Positions 36,508 to 44,601 of a stretch of DNA of 64,000 nt are shown in pieces. How positions within the stretch are numbered: the first letter of the stretch is position 1; the number at the start of each line of letters is the position of its first letter. The translations under genes were made by a program, and so were the position numbers. The notes beneath the pieces were generated by a model. The model was given only the letters and a program-made list of their open reading frames with translations. It was not told the origin of the DNA and ran no database searches. The stretch is from Anaerolineales bacterium (GTDB lineage Bacteria > Chloroflexota > Anaerolineae > Anaerolineales > UBA4823): the NCBI GenBank assembly GCA_020060465.1, contig JAGVAD010000015.1, forward strand, positions 1-64,000, given 5' to 3'.

Positions 36508-36767
36508 TATTTATGGCCTCCGATGGGTAAAGAAATGAGCGCCAGCCGCAACCCGTCCTCAAATTCCCTGAGGCTGATTGCGCCAGCCTGAGGGGGCAGT
36601 TGAGGAAGTGAGAACGGTTCGCCGCTGGTAAACATGTGTTGCTCTGAAACAAGGAAGGGTGTGTGGTGATTGGAAAAAACGAGGAGAATTGTTCCGGTAC
36701 GCCTCCTTACATGGGTGATACAATAAAGCAATAGCCTGGGTTGCGAAGGCGAGCTTCGACATTTGAT
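36508..36767 (-). other. Long 5' leader of the catabolic operon, no recognised gene
   Basis: From the promoter at 36775-36803 to the binding-protein ATG at 36507 the leader is about 260 nt. A TTG-initiated frame (36731 to 36507, 74 codons) ends one base into the ATG (TAATG), but it has no ribosome binding site and no family features. An isolated AAGGAGG lies near 36707 without a start codon after it. I saw no cobalamin riboswitch hallmarks. It may be a regulatory leader. Confidence 0.3.
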
Positions 36768-36800
36768 ATATCATATCCTATCATCTAATATATCAAATGT
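36759..36800. promoter_or_regulatory. Probable operator: perfect 13-bp inverted repeat
   Basis: ACATTTGATATAT at 36759-36771 is matched exactly in reverse complement at 36788-36800, with a 16-bp spacer. One arm overlaps the -35 and spacer of the operon promoter and the other lies at the expected transcription start. That is the layout of a repressor site, most simply for the GntR/FCD protein encoded at 36870. Confidence 0.6.
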
Positions 36801-36803
36801 CAA
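36775..36803 (-). promoter_or_regulatory. Sigma-70-type promoter of the catabolic operon
   Basis: On the minus strand TTGACA (36803-36798) is followed by a 17-bp spacer and TAGGAT (36780-36775). The -35 hexamer is perfect. It drives the run starting with the binding-protein gene at 36507. Confidence 0.65.
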
Positions 36804-36830
36804 GGAATGAGTGTTCTGAAATATCACTCC

Positions 36831-36869
36831 TTGAATTTTGGCATATCTTATGATAAGATTAGCTAATCT
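36831..36869 (+). promoter_or_regulatory. gntR promoter overlapped by two palindromes
   Basis: TTGAAT (36831-36836) and TAAGAT (36854-36859) are spaced by 17 bp, which puts the transcription start a few bases before the ATG at 36870. Two palindromes cover the -10 and start: ATCTTAT-G-ATAAGAT (36845-36859) and AGATTAGCTAATCT (36856-36869), the second touching the ATG. They look like autoregulatory sites and differ in sequence from the repeat at 36759. Confidence 0.5.
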
Positions 36870-37553
36870 ATGACTCTTGCCGCGAACTTGCCCACTAACC
36901 TGGATAGCACCTCCAAAACTCGCATCTATCGTCTGGTGCGCCGCGAGATCATCATGGGGCATCGCCGACCCGGCGAACGCCTGGATGTGGAAGAACTCGC
37001 TCAACGCTTTGACACCAGCATAACCCCGGTGCGCGACGCCCTGCAAATGCTCAGCCAGGAAGGTCTGGTCACAATACGCCCGCGCTCAGGTTATTTCGTC
37101 GCTCGGATGACCTTGAAACAATTACGCGATATGCTCGACCTGCGTAAAATATTGGAGTTGACCGCCATTGAGCGCGCTGCCCTGCGCATTACCCCAGATC
37201 AGATCGAACAATTGCGCAAAGTGCACGCCGGCTACACGGGCGACGACGACGAGTCCTATGATCGCTACACGGACGAAAATCGGCGCTTCCATTATTTGGT
37301 GGGATTGGCTTCCGGAAACCTGGAGCTGGCCGACGCAATTGGGCGCTTGCACGATCGTCTGGCGCGCTTCATGGTGTTGCGCCACGCTGGTAAATCTCAG
37401 GAAATCACTCATGCGCGCATTGTGGATGCATTGGAAGCTCACGACGCTGAGGCGGCTCGCCGGGCTTTGTTGGATGACATTGATACCTCGGCGGATGCAA
37501 TCCTGGACGGCGTCTTGGAAGATGCTGCAGTAACCTGGCACGTGGATGCCTGA
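36870..37553 (+). CDS. GntR-family regulator, FCD subfamily
   Basis: The protein has 227 residues. A winged helix lies at about 17-82 (IYRLVRREIIMGHRRPGERL, FDTSITPVRDALQMLSQEGL, RPRSGYFVARM), followed by an all-helical FCD ligand domain (about 90-220), including LRKILELTAIERAAL and FHYLVGLASGNLELAD. FCD regulators usually bind small carboxylic acids or amino acids and release DNA. It lies between two divergent parts of the same pathway, so it probably controls both. Nearly no leader precedes the ATG. The corrinoid gene follows after 47 nt. Confidence 0.9.
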   Translation: MTLAANLPTNLDSTSKTRIYRLVRREIIMGHRRPGERLDVEELAQRFDTSITPVRDALQMLSQEGLVTIRPRSGYFVARMTLKQLRDMLDLRKILELTAIERAALRITPDQIEQLRKVHAGYTGDDDESYDRYTDENRRFHYLVGLASGNLELADAIGRLHDRLARFMVLRHAGKSQEITHARIVDALEAHDAEAARRALLDDIDTSADAILDGVLEDAAVTWHVDA

Positions 37554-37600
37554 AAACAAACGTCATTCGGCTCATTACAACCCAATATTTTGAGGAAAAT

Positions 37601-38227
37601 ATGGACCTGAAAGATATCTATCAAAGCGTTATTGACGGAGACGCTACCCAAGTGCAAACCGGCGTCAAAGAAGCGTTGGAAAAAGGGACGGCGGCGGATG
37701 TCATCCTGCAACAGGCGTTGATCGCAGCCATGGAAGAGGTCGGCAAGCGTTTTGAAGAGGGTGAGTTCTTCGTTCCTGAAATGTTGATTGCCGCTCGCGC
37801 CATGCAGTCGGGCCTTGCCCTGCTGAAACCTTATCTGGTGGAAGGCGGCATAAAAGCCGCTGGGAAGGTGGCGATCGGCACAGTCAAGGGCGATTTGCAC
37901 GATATCGGCAAAAACCTGGTGGCGATGATGTTGGAGGGGGCGGGGTTCGAGGTGCAAGACCTGGGGGTAGATGTGGATCCGCAAAAGTTTGTCAAAGCCG
38001 CGCAAGAGGGCGCTCAAATTATTGGCATGTCTGCGCTGCTTACCACCACGATGAGCAACATGCAGAACACGTTGCAGGCGTTGCAAACGGCTGGTTTGCG
38101 CGAGCGGGTGAAAGTGATGATTGGCGGCGCCCCCGTGACGGACGCCTACGCACGCCAGATCGGCGCAGACGCCTACGCGCCAGATGCATCCAGCGCGGTG
38201 CGCACCGCGCGCCAATTACTGTCTTGA
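37601..38227 (+). CDS. Corrinoid (B12-binding) methyl-carrier protein
   Basis: The 208-residue protein matches the MttC/MtgC/MtbC type: an N-terminal helical cap (about 1-85) followed by a Rossmann-like B12-binding domain. The cobalt-ligand motif D-x-H-x-x-G is present at D98, H100 and G103 (VKGDLHDIGKNLV), and a later GSxL-like loop reads GMSALLTTTM. It carries the methyl group between the MttB-family enzymes and the pterin methyltransferase encoded 10 nt downstream. GAGGAAA precedes the ATG. Confidence 0.93.
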   Translation: MDLKDIYQSVIDGDATQVQTGVKEALEKGTAADVILQQALIAAMEEVGKRFEEGEFFVPEMLIAARAMQSGLALLKPYLVEGGIKAAGKVAIGTVKGDLHDIGKNLVAMMLEGAGFEVQDLGVDVDPQKFVKAAQEGAQIIGMSALLTTTMSNMQNTLQALQTAGLRERVKVMIGGAPVTDAYARQIGADAYAPDASSAVRTARQLLS

Positions 38228-38237
38228 GGGTAAATCG

Positions 38238-39095
38238 ATGGAGACGCGCGTATCCCTCAAAGACCGACAGGTTGTGATCAGCCCCGATGGGCCGTTCACG
38301 ATTATTGGCGAGCGCATCAACCCCACGCGCCGTAAAAAACTCGCCGAGACCATGGCGCAGGGCGATTTTTCCGTCGTCCAGGAAGACGCTCGCAAGCAGG
38401 TTGAAGCCGGCGCTCACATTCTGGATGTCAATGCTGGCATTCCCGGCGCCGATGAGCCAGCTCTGCTGCGCGGCGCAGTGCAGGCCATCCTGGAAGTCTC
38501 GCAAACCCCACTGTGCATAGATACTGCCAACCCCGAGGCGCTCAAGGCCGCGCTGGAAGTCTATCCCGGCAAAGCGTTGATCAACTCCACAACAGCCGAA
38601 GAAAGCATGATGGAGCGAGTTTTCCCGCTTGCCAAACAATATGGCGCGGCTGTTATTGGCGTTATTACGGATGAGAGCGGGGTGCCGTCCACGCCAGAGG
38701 CGCGCCTGGCGGTCGCCCGTAAGCTGGTGCAGCGCGCCAGCGATTATGGCATTCCGCCGCAAGATATTATCATTGACTGTCTGGCGCTGACGGTTGGCGC
38801 CGATCATCAAGCCGGGCGCATCACGCTCGAGTCCATGGATCTGGTGCGCAAGGAACTGGGCGTTAACTTGAATCTGGGCGCCAGCAACGTCTCATTTGGG
38901 CTGCCTGACCGCAAGATCATCAATGTCGCCTATCTGGCGTTGGCTATTGCCCGCGGGTTAACTACTGCGATCACCGATCCCACCGTGCCGGAAATCCAGA
39001 CCACCATCCTGGCGTGCGACCTGCTAATGGGGCATGATGAGTACGCCATGCGCTGGATTAAGGCTTATCGAAGGCGCTCGGCAGCTACAGCCTGA
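38238..39095 (+). CDS. Methylcorrinoid:tetrahydrofolate methyltransferase (pterin-binding TIM barrel)
   Basis: The ATG at 38238 is preceded by GAGGG; it gives 285 residues. It is a pterin-binding (DHPS-like) domain: FTIIGERINPTRRKKLAE at the start, GAHILDVNAGIPGADE, LCIDTANPEALKAAL, INSTTAEE and LGASNVSFGLPDRKIIN. This is the MtgA/MeTr type, which transfers the methyl group from the corrinoid protein to tetrahydrofolate and so feeds one-carbon or acetyl-CoA metabolism. It pairs with the corrinoid protein upstream. Confidence 0.92.
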   Translation: METRVSLKDRQVVISPDGPFTIIGERINPTRRKKLAETMAQGDFSVVQEDARKQVEAGAHILDVNAGIPGADEPALLRGAVQAILEVSQTPLCIDTANPEALKAALEVYPGKALINSTTAEESMMERVFPLAKQYGAAVIGVITDESGVPSTPEARLAVARKLVQRASDYGIPPQDIIIDCLALTVGADHQAGRITLESMDLVRKELGVNLNLGASNVSFGLPDRKIINVAYLALAIARGLTTAITDPTVPEIQTTILACDLLMGHDEYAMRWIKAYRRRSAATA

Positions 39096-39142
39096 ACCAG
39101 CCGATTTCGAAGTTATATTAGAAATCTCCTTCGCCCCCCTGA

Positions 39143-39174
39143 CGCCCCTCCTCTTATGATTTCGAGGAGGGGCG
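39143..39174. terminator. Hairpin between convergent methyltransferase and pspC genes
   Basis: CGCCCCTCCTC (39143-39153) pairs perfectly with GAGGAGGGGCG (39164-39174) around a 10-nt loop. It lies between the stop at 39095 (+) and the stop at 39185 (-). No long T-run follows on either strand, so efficiency is uncertain. Confidence 0.5.
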
Positions 39175-39184
39175 AATTGATTGC

Positions 39185-39412
39185 CTACTCTTGCTTGGGC
39201 GGCTCAGTAGCCAGGGGCTCTTCGGGAACAACGAAGAGCAGGATGATATAGGCAATCACTGCGGGTACGCCGCCGCTTAGAAAAGCGAGCAGCAGAAACA
39301 ACAGGCGAATGACGGTTGGATCAATCTCCAGATATTTACCAATACCGCCGCAGACACCGCCAATCATACGCTCGCTGCGCGAACGATAGAGACGTTTCGA
39401 TTCATTGTTCAT
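39185..39412 (-). CDS. PspC-domain small membrane protein
   Basis: The protein has 75 residues. AAGGAG (39424-39419) is 6 nt before the second of two adjacent ATGs and only 3 nt before the first, so I choose the second (39412). The PspC signature is clear: RLYRSRSERMIGGVCGGIGK and YLEIDPTVIRL, then two hydrophobic stretches forming a membrane hairpin, and an acidic tail. In other bacteria PspC senses envelope stress; as a stand-alone short form its role here is unknown. Confidence 0.9.
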   Translation of the reverse strand: MNNESKRLYRSRSERMIGGVCGGIGKYLEIDPTVIRLLFLLLAFLSGGVPAVIAYIILLFVVPEEPLATEPPKQE

Positions 39413-39515
39413 CATAAACTCCTTATAAACCCTTTCTGATTTTGGTTGAAAGCCTCAGTATCATGTACGTAATCCAACCCATAAAGTTGCGGCGCATACC
39501 GCGTTGTGTGGCGGG

Positions 39516-40091
39516 TCAGACGGTGATTAAAGCTTTGATTTTCTCGAAGGTCTTTGGCCCGATCCCTGGCACATCCAAAATATCTTCGATGACTTTGAAA
39601 GGCCCATTCACGGTGCGGTAAGCGATGATTTGTTTGGCGAGCGCTGGCCCAATGCCCGGCAGCGATTCCAATTCTTCCTGCGAGGCGGTGTTAATGTTCA
39701 CCAACGGGAGGCTGCCTGAGACGGTAGACGCCGCTTTGGGTGGGGCGACGGTAGCAATGACCGTGATCGCGGAGGGTGTGATGATCTGCGACGGCACCCA
39801 AAGATAGCTGCCGTCCAACACGGGCGCAGCGAGATTAATTGTCTGAAGATCGGCGTCTGTCATTGGCCCTCCGGCGGCGTCAATCGCTTGTTGAACGCGG
39901 CTGTCCGGCGGCAAATGGTAAACGCCAGGTGAAACCACTGCTCCAGCCACATGCACGATCAGCGGCGCAGGCGTGGGCGGAGGCAGCAATTGAATAGCCT
40001 GGCCGCGTGGCTGCTGGGCGACCATCAAGATCAAGCCCGCGGCCAGCAGCCCGCACGCCACGCCAAAGGCGATCTGCCAAATCCCCTTCAT
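39516..40091 (-). CDS. ComEA-like DNA-binding protein
   Basis: The protein has 191 residues: an N-terminal membrane helix (about 7-25), an SLBB-like beta domain (IVHVAGAVVSPGVYHLP, about 45-105), a linker and a C-terminal helix-hairpin-helix pair (LVNINTASQEELESLPGIG, ILDVPGIGPKTFEKIK). This is the architecture of ComEA, the surface DNA receptor for natural transformation. No comEC lies next to it here. It follows the S1-repeat gene after 74 nt. Confidence 0.88.
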   Translation of the reverse strand: MKGIWQIAFGVACGLLAAGLILMVAQQPRGQAIQLLPPPTPAPLIVHVAGAVVSPGVYHLPPDSRVQQAIDAAGGPMTDADLQTINLAAPVLDGSYLWVPSQIITPSAITVIATVAPPKAASTVSGSLPLVNINTASQEELESLPGIGPALAKQIIAYRTVNGPFKVIEDILDVPGIGPKTFEKIKALITV

Positions 40092-40165
40092 CTTTCTGAA
40101 ACCGAGCCAAACTCCCTGGGAGCGATGGATTGGGCGCGTTGAAGGCGCGCTGCTCCCGGTCCAAT

Positions 40166-41161
40166 TTATGAAGTTTGCGTTTCATTCACCTTGAGGCTCA
40201 GCCCCAGTCTTTGCCGGGCGGCGTCCACATGCAGGATGCGCACCTGAACGCGTTGTCCTTCTTGCAGCATTTTCGCTGGATCGTAAGATCCGTTCAGGGC
40301 GCTGAATTCTGAAATGTGGATCAACCCGTCCAGGCCCTCCTCAAGTCGTGCAAAGGCGCCAAACGGTACAATGCTGGTGATGACGGCTTCGGTCACTTGA
40401 CCTGGAAGATAACGTTCTTCCGCTGTCTCCCAGGGGTTTGGATACAGGCGCTTCAAACTGAGTGCCACCCGCGCCCGTTCAGGTTCAACCTTGATCACGT
40501 GCACATTGACTTCTTGGCCCAACTGAACGACATCCGCCGGGTGATGGACGCGCCCCCAGGAGATTTCAGAAACGTGAACCAGACCTTCTACTCCGCCCAG
40601 GTCCACAAATACCCCAAACTCGGTGATGTTGGTCACCACGCCGGTAACGCAGCTCCCCGGGCGTAGCGTATTCAAGAGGTATTTGCGGCTGCCCGGGCGC
40701 GCCTGGGCTGCGCGTTCGGAAAAGACCACACGCCCTCTTTCTTGATCGCATTCGATAATTTTCAAGTTGATTTTGCGGTCAATATGTTTTTGCAGCCAAA
40801 TTTCCGCGTCGGTCTCTGGGCATGGGGTCTCCACCAGATGCGAAATTGGAACGAAACCATGCAGCCGGTCTCCAGCGACCAGCAGCCCCCCACGATTACA
40901 GCCGGTGACGGTTAATTGGACGACCTGATCCTGTTCATACAGCTCGAACGCCCGTTTCCAATCCAGGCTATCCGTTTCGTGGCTTCCATTGTACAACGAT
41001 TCGTACTGATTTTCTGGCGCAGCGCGGCGCATCGTGCGGTACGGACGCGCTGAACTCAGCGCTTCGTCTTCAGCCATCAAAGCTTCCCACCAGGATTCGT
41101 CCATTGGCGGAGGCGGTTCGCTTGCCTCCCCATTTGAGTTATAGCGACGTTTTGTCACCAT
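40166..41161 (-). CDS. S1-repeat RNA-binding protein (ribosomal protein S1-like)
   Basis: The protein has 331 residues and three S1 domains: about 72-145 (degenerate, VVQLTVTGCNRGGLLV), 166-235 (SCVTGVVTNITEFGVFVDLG, GLVHVSEISWG) and 252-325 (VTEAVITSIVPFGAFARLEE, GLIHISEFS). The unstructured N-terminus (about 60 residues) is acidic. Three repeats are fewer than in proteobacterial S1 and resemble short S1 homologues seen outside that group. It starts 6 nt after the membrane regulator gene, so both are on one mRNA. Confidence 0.85.
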   Translation of the reverse strand: MVTKRRYNSNGEASEPPPPMDESWWEALMAEDEALSSARPYRTMRRAAPENQYESLYNGSHETDSLDWKRAFELYEQDQVVQLTVTGCNRGGLLVAGDRLHGFVPISHLVETPCPETDAEIWLQKHIDRKINLKIIECDQERGRVVFSERAAQARPGSRKYLLNTLRPGSCVTGVVTNITEFGVFVDLGGVEGLVHVSEISWGRVHHPADVVQLGQEVNVHVIKVEPERARVALSLKRLYPNPWETAEERYLPGQVTEAVITSIVPFGAFARLEEGLDGLIHISEFSALNGSYDPAKMLQEGQRVQVRILHVDAARQRLGLSLKVNETQTS

Positions 41162-41167
41162 TAAAAC

Positions 41168-43210
41168 CTACCTCCCCAGGTGAATATCCTTAGGTAATGA
41201 ATTCCCAGGCGCAAGGCTGCCCGAAAGGGTTTTCTCCGTTGAGGAATGATCAACGGCGACCACTTTCCCCTTTCGCGCTTGTTGCTCCATCTCGAGGATT
41301 GCATTCGCCACGGCTTCGATAGCCACCCGTTGTTTGCGGTACAGGTCTGCCTCCGACATTGCCAGTCGCATCGCAATCTCTCGAACTTTGCGGCCCTCCA
41401 TAAATTTCATCTCCAATATATTATATAAAATCCATTCCGCTGTAAAGCGTCGGTCTCCTTCGGGTCGGACGTTTTCAATAGCTTTTCGCAGGATGGCGCG
41501 CAGCGCGTTGGCGGCGCTTTCTTTTTGCTCTTGCGCTGTCTGCTGCACAATTTGCAGCCCAAGCAGCGGGTTTTGCGTCAATTTTGGCCCTCCCCAATAA
41601 TGCGATAAGGCGTCTTTGACCCACGGGGATAGATTGGTCGCTTCAAGCGAGAGTTCTGGGGCGCTCAAGATCTGCGCGCCATCATAGCGGGCGGCTGCAC
41701 GCAGACGCTGGATCATGTCCATTTGCGGCGTCAGAGCCTCTAGGGAGCTGAAGGCCAGTTCCTGGCGATACCGGTCGTTGATCGCCAACGATGCCCGCTC
41801 GGCAAGCACCTCCAGTGCCTCCTGCTGGTCGAAATCCAACTCTTGCCCTTCAGAGCGCAGAATGCCCAATAAGCCTAACAGCCGTCTCCCCTCAGATCCA
41901 TTTTGAGCGTAAAGCGGCGCCAGCCAATGATCGCCCCAGGCAAGAATCCTGTTTTGGATGGCTCCCGGCTCCGCAACGCCGTCTTGTTCCGAAAAGCTGT
42001 CTTGCGCCGCAAGATCACCTCGCGCCGCAGCCTGCAACAGATCATTCGCCAACTCATCGCCCTCCAGCGGATAATCACCTCCTATCGTCACAAAAAGCTC
42101 AATACCCTGGGCGCCAAAAACGGCTACAAACGCCTGGGAGACCTGTAACCGATCGCACACCGCCGCCAGGATCGCCTCCAGAAACTGTTGCAGGTCGCCT
42201 AGCGTCAGAATACGCTCGTCCAGGGTCTGGATCAAATCCATGTCCGCCCGGTCGCGGCCATAAAACAATTTGCGCTCCCATACTGGAGCAGCCAACGTGA
42301 TTAAATGTTCCAAAATCAGGATCGAACCGGCCATGATAACCGGAACAACGGTTTGGGCGTCCACTCCCAACCAGTTGCTAAAGCGTCGAAAGATTGTGGT
42401 AATGACCAGCACGGTGGATGCAGTCGCCGGCCCGCGCATGATCCATTTGAATAAGCGGCGCTTCACCACGCGATCCGGCCAGGGGACGCCAAAGAAAGCC
42501 ACCGAGTAAGCCATTACTACCAGAAACACAGAAGTGAGCATATTGCTCACGGTTACAGCCAGCCAAAAGATCAGGGGAAGTTCAGCCGCCAGCGAAGAAC
42601 CAAACAGCAGATAGGGGTACGAACCCAAAGCCGGCGCCAGAGCGCCTACGAGCAGATAGGTCATCCGCCGACGGCTGGTGCGGGTCACCGTGCGCTGATA
42701 AGCGCGTACGAAATTCACCCACGAGATCAACATGGCGGCGACATAGTAGGCTGCGAAGACCCAGGTCAGCCAGGTTCTTTGTAAATGGGGCGCTGGGATC
42801 GCGTCGGCTACTAAGGGGCCGACCAGGAGGCGGGTGGGCAGAACAGCTAAAAAACCCAGAGAAACCAGGTACATCAGGCGCACTGCCAACCGGCGGCGGC
42901 CGCGTGATGGTCGGCCGGTGGTGGCGAGCAAGGCGTCTGAAAACTGCATGTAGGCTGCTGGCAGGAAGACGATGCCCACCCATTGCAGGCGCAGCCAAAA
43001 TTCCAGTTGCTGAGAATTTTGCGCAATGCCGCTCAGCGTCTTGCCGACGAAGACAACCACAACGCAGACCAAAATAATCGCCAGCGAACGCGCCACCCGA
43101 TCGCGCAGGTTAAACGAAAACGCGTACAGCAGCAGAGAGAATGCTGTAATAGCGATTCCAGCGGAGAGAAAACCATTCAAAACTTGTAAGAAGTTACTGA
43201 TAAGTGTCAT
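41168..43210 (-). CDS. Membrane regulator: 7TM-like sensor, GAF domain and C-terminal sigma-4-like HTH
   Basis: The protein has 680 residues. The first 240 hold about seven or eight hydrophobic helices, of the kind found at the N-terminus of some histidine kinases. Further helices reach to about 310, then a GAF-like domain covers about 330-480 (LGDLQQFLEAILAAVCDRL, FDQQEALEVLAERASLAIND). There is no kinase core. Near residue 600 an HTH resembling sigma-70 region 4 appears (MEGRKVREIAMRLAMSEADL, YRKQRVAIEAVANAI). It reads as a one-component, membrane-bound transcription factor. I do not know a named family for this arrangement. Confidence 0.7.
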   Translation of the reverse strand: MTLISNFLQVLNGFLSAGIAITAFSLLLYAFSFNLRDRVARSLAIILVCVVVVFVGKTLSGIAQNSQQLEFWLRLQWVGIVFLPAAYMQFSDALLATTGRPSRGRRRLAVRLMYLVSLGFLAVLPTRLLVGPLVADAIPAPHLQRTWLTWVFAAYYVAAMLISWVNFVRAYQRTVTRTSRRRMTYLLVGALAPALGSYPYLLFGSSLAAELPLIFWLAVTVSNMLTSVFLVVMAYSVAFFGVPWPDRVVKRRLFKWIMRGPATASTVLVITTIFRRFSNWLGVDAQTVVPVIMAGSILILEHLITLAAPVWERKLFYGRDRADMDLIQTLDERILTLGDLQQFLEAILAAVCDRLQVSQAFVAVFGAQGIELFVTIGGDYPLEGDELANDLLQAAARGDLAAQDSFSEQDGVAEPGAIQNRILAWGDHWLAPLYAQNGSEGRRLLGLLGILRSEGQELDFDQQEALEVLAERASLAINDRYRQELAFSSLEALTPQMDMIQRLRAAARYDGAQILSAPELSLEATNLSPWVKDALSHYWGGPKLTQNPLLGLQIVQQTAQEQKESAANALRAILRKAIENVRPEGDRRFTAEWILYNILEMKFMEGRKVREIAMRLAMSEADLYRKQRVAIEAVANAILEMEQQARKGKVVAVDHSSTEKTLSGSLAPGNSLPKDIHLGR

Positions 43211-43237
43211 CGTCCTTTAAAGTGCTACGCCGAGGGC

Positions 43238-43780
43238 TTATAACGGTTTACAGAAGAAAAGCCCAATATCATGGTTGGCGTAATATAGATCATTGTACCC
43301 GCAAAATTCGAAACCCAGCTTCAGCGCGAATTGAATCGCAGGATCGTTCTTGGGTTGCATTTCTAAAATTAAAGAATAACAATCCATACCCACCGCCCAC
43401 TCCGTGGCGGCCAAAATCAATCCAGAGCCAATCCCCTGGCGGCGTAATCGGCGCTCCACCACCAGGTCGGCGGCCCAGGCCGCGCGCGGGGCGCGGTCGA
43501 GCAACAGACGTATATATCCAATGGGCTGCCCTTGCAACAGAGCAACCAGCAAACCATGTTTTGGCGGCCATTCGTTGCGCAATTGCGTCGGCGGATGAGG
43601 ATAGTCCACGCGAACAGCGCGCGGCAGCCGCACCTGCCGGAAACTGGTGTGGATTTGACCGCTATCGCGCTCGTGATTGAATTCCATCTGCCAGACGCGG
43701 TCGGTAATATAGTGATGATCCAGGGCGGTCAACGCTGGCAGGTCGGATAGAATGGCGGGGCGAATTTCAATTTCTGGCAT
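43238..43780 (-). CDS. GNAT-family N-acetyltransferase
   Basis: The protein has 180 residues. The acetyl-CoA pyrophosphate-binding loop is ERRLRRQGIGSGLI (about 113-126), followed by the helix and LEMQPKNDPAIQFALKLGF, the usual C-terminal half of the fold. The substrate is unknown. It sits 27 nt before the membrane regulator and 16 nt after the membrane protein gene on the same strand. Confidence 0.87.
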   Translation of the reverse strand: MPEIEIRPAILSDLPALTALDHHYITDRVWQMEFNHERDSGQIHTSFRQVRLPRAVRVDYPHPPTQLRNEWPPKHGLLVALLQGQPIGYIRLLLDRAPRAAWAADLVVERRLRRQGIGSGLILAATEWAVGMDCYSLILEMQPKNDPAIQFALKLGFEFCGYNDLYYANHDIGLFFCKPL

Positions 43781-43796
43781 AACCGATAGCGCCTCT

Positions 43797-44519
43797 TTAT
43801 GGACCGCTGGGGGTTTCCGTGGGTCGCGCCACGCGCAAACGCACGATGCAAGGCGGCAAAGCCTGCGCCTGATTATCCACCACCACCAGACCCAGATCGT
43901 ACTCGCCTGGGGCTAATCGAGTGGTATCCCAATCGCCCAGCTTACCTTCTTGCTGCGGCGTGTTGCCCGCCTGGATCGTCAGCCACACCGTCTCGTCTGG
44001 GCGCTTGATCTCGAACTTGTAGAAGCCAAAATTGGGGATGTTCGCTGTGCCAACCACAGCAATGATCCCGCTCACCTCATCCCCGGCTTTTGGGATGCTG
44101 ATTTCGATCTGCCCGGGGATGCAACCGCTGCCGGTGGGCGGGGACAGGAAAGTTGGAACCCCAGGCGCCGAAGCGGCTCCAGGCGCAGCGGGCGTTTGCG
44201 CCAGTGGAGCTGGCAATGTAAACGTGGCTGTAGCCAGCAGGTTGAGTGTGGGGGTTGGCAGGGGCATAGCGCCCGGATACGCCGGGGCAATAAATGTGAC
44301 CAATACAAACTCCGCAATCGCCATCGTTAACAACAAAACCAGCGCGCTGGCTGCCGTGTTCAGTCGCGCTTGAGCGCTTTCACGCTCTAATCCAAACACT
44401 GAACCCTGCAACTCCTGCCAGGCCAGGATAAACTTTCGAATGAAAATAATTCCCCCCAGGCCCAGAATCAAATAAATCCACAATTCAAGGGCGCGAAAAA
44501 AGCCCAATGCTTCTTCCAT
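43797..44519 (-). CDS. Membrane protein with external Ig-like domain
   Basis: The protein has 240 residues. Two membrane helices lie at about 13-31 and 55-78, followed by a Pro/Thr/Ala linker (about 84-130) and an external domain with the pattern of a bacterial Ig-like fold (ISIPKAGDEVSGIIAVVGTA, FYKFEIKRPDETVWLTIQAG, WDTTRLAPGEYDLGLVVVD). The SIPKAGDEVSG opening is common in exported Chloroflexi proteins that sense or bind the surface. No enzymatic motif is present. Confidence 0.75.
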   Translation of the reverse strand: MEEALGFFRALELWIYLILGLGGIIFIRKFILAWQELQGSVFGLERESAQARLNTAASALVLLLTMAIAEFVLVTFIAPAYPGAMPLPTPTLNLLATATFTLPAPLAQTPAAPGAASAPGVPTFLSPPTGSGCIPGQIEISIPKAGDEVSGIIAVVGTANIPNFGFYKFEIKRPDETVWLTIQAGNTPQQEGKLGDWDTTRLAPGEYDLGLVVVDNQAQALPPCIVRLRVARPTETPSGP

Positions 44520-44601
44520 GCCGCTCCTAGGAGGTTGAATTTCCGATAAAATCGTTGCTAAGAATCTTGTTTACGCCTCATTACCTCGCTCACTGTCGCT
44601 G

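Noticed and set aside
36508..36767. Cobalamin or SAM riboswitch in the operon leader
   Set aside because: The region was scanned by eye for the conserved B12-box and SAM-box elements expected for a corrinoid pathway and none was found.
37439..38810. Two long minus-strand frames of about 256 codons opposite gntR, the corrinoid and pterin methyltransferase genes
   Set aside because: They lie antisense to genes with clear families, are His/Arg-rich with no recognisable motif, and have no ribosome binding sites; they are shadow frames of GC-rich coding DNA.
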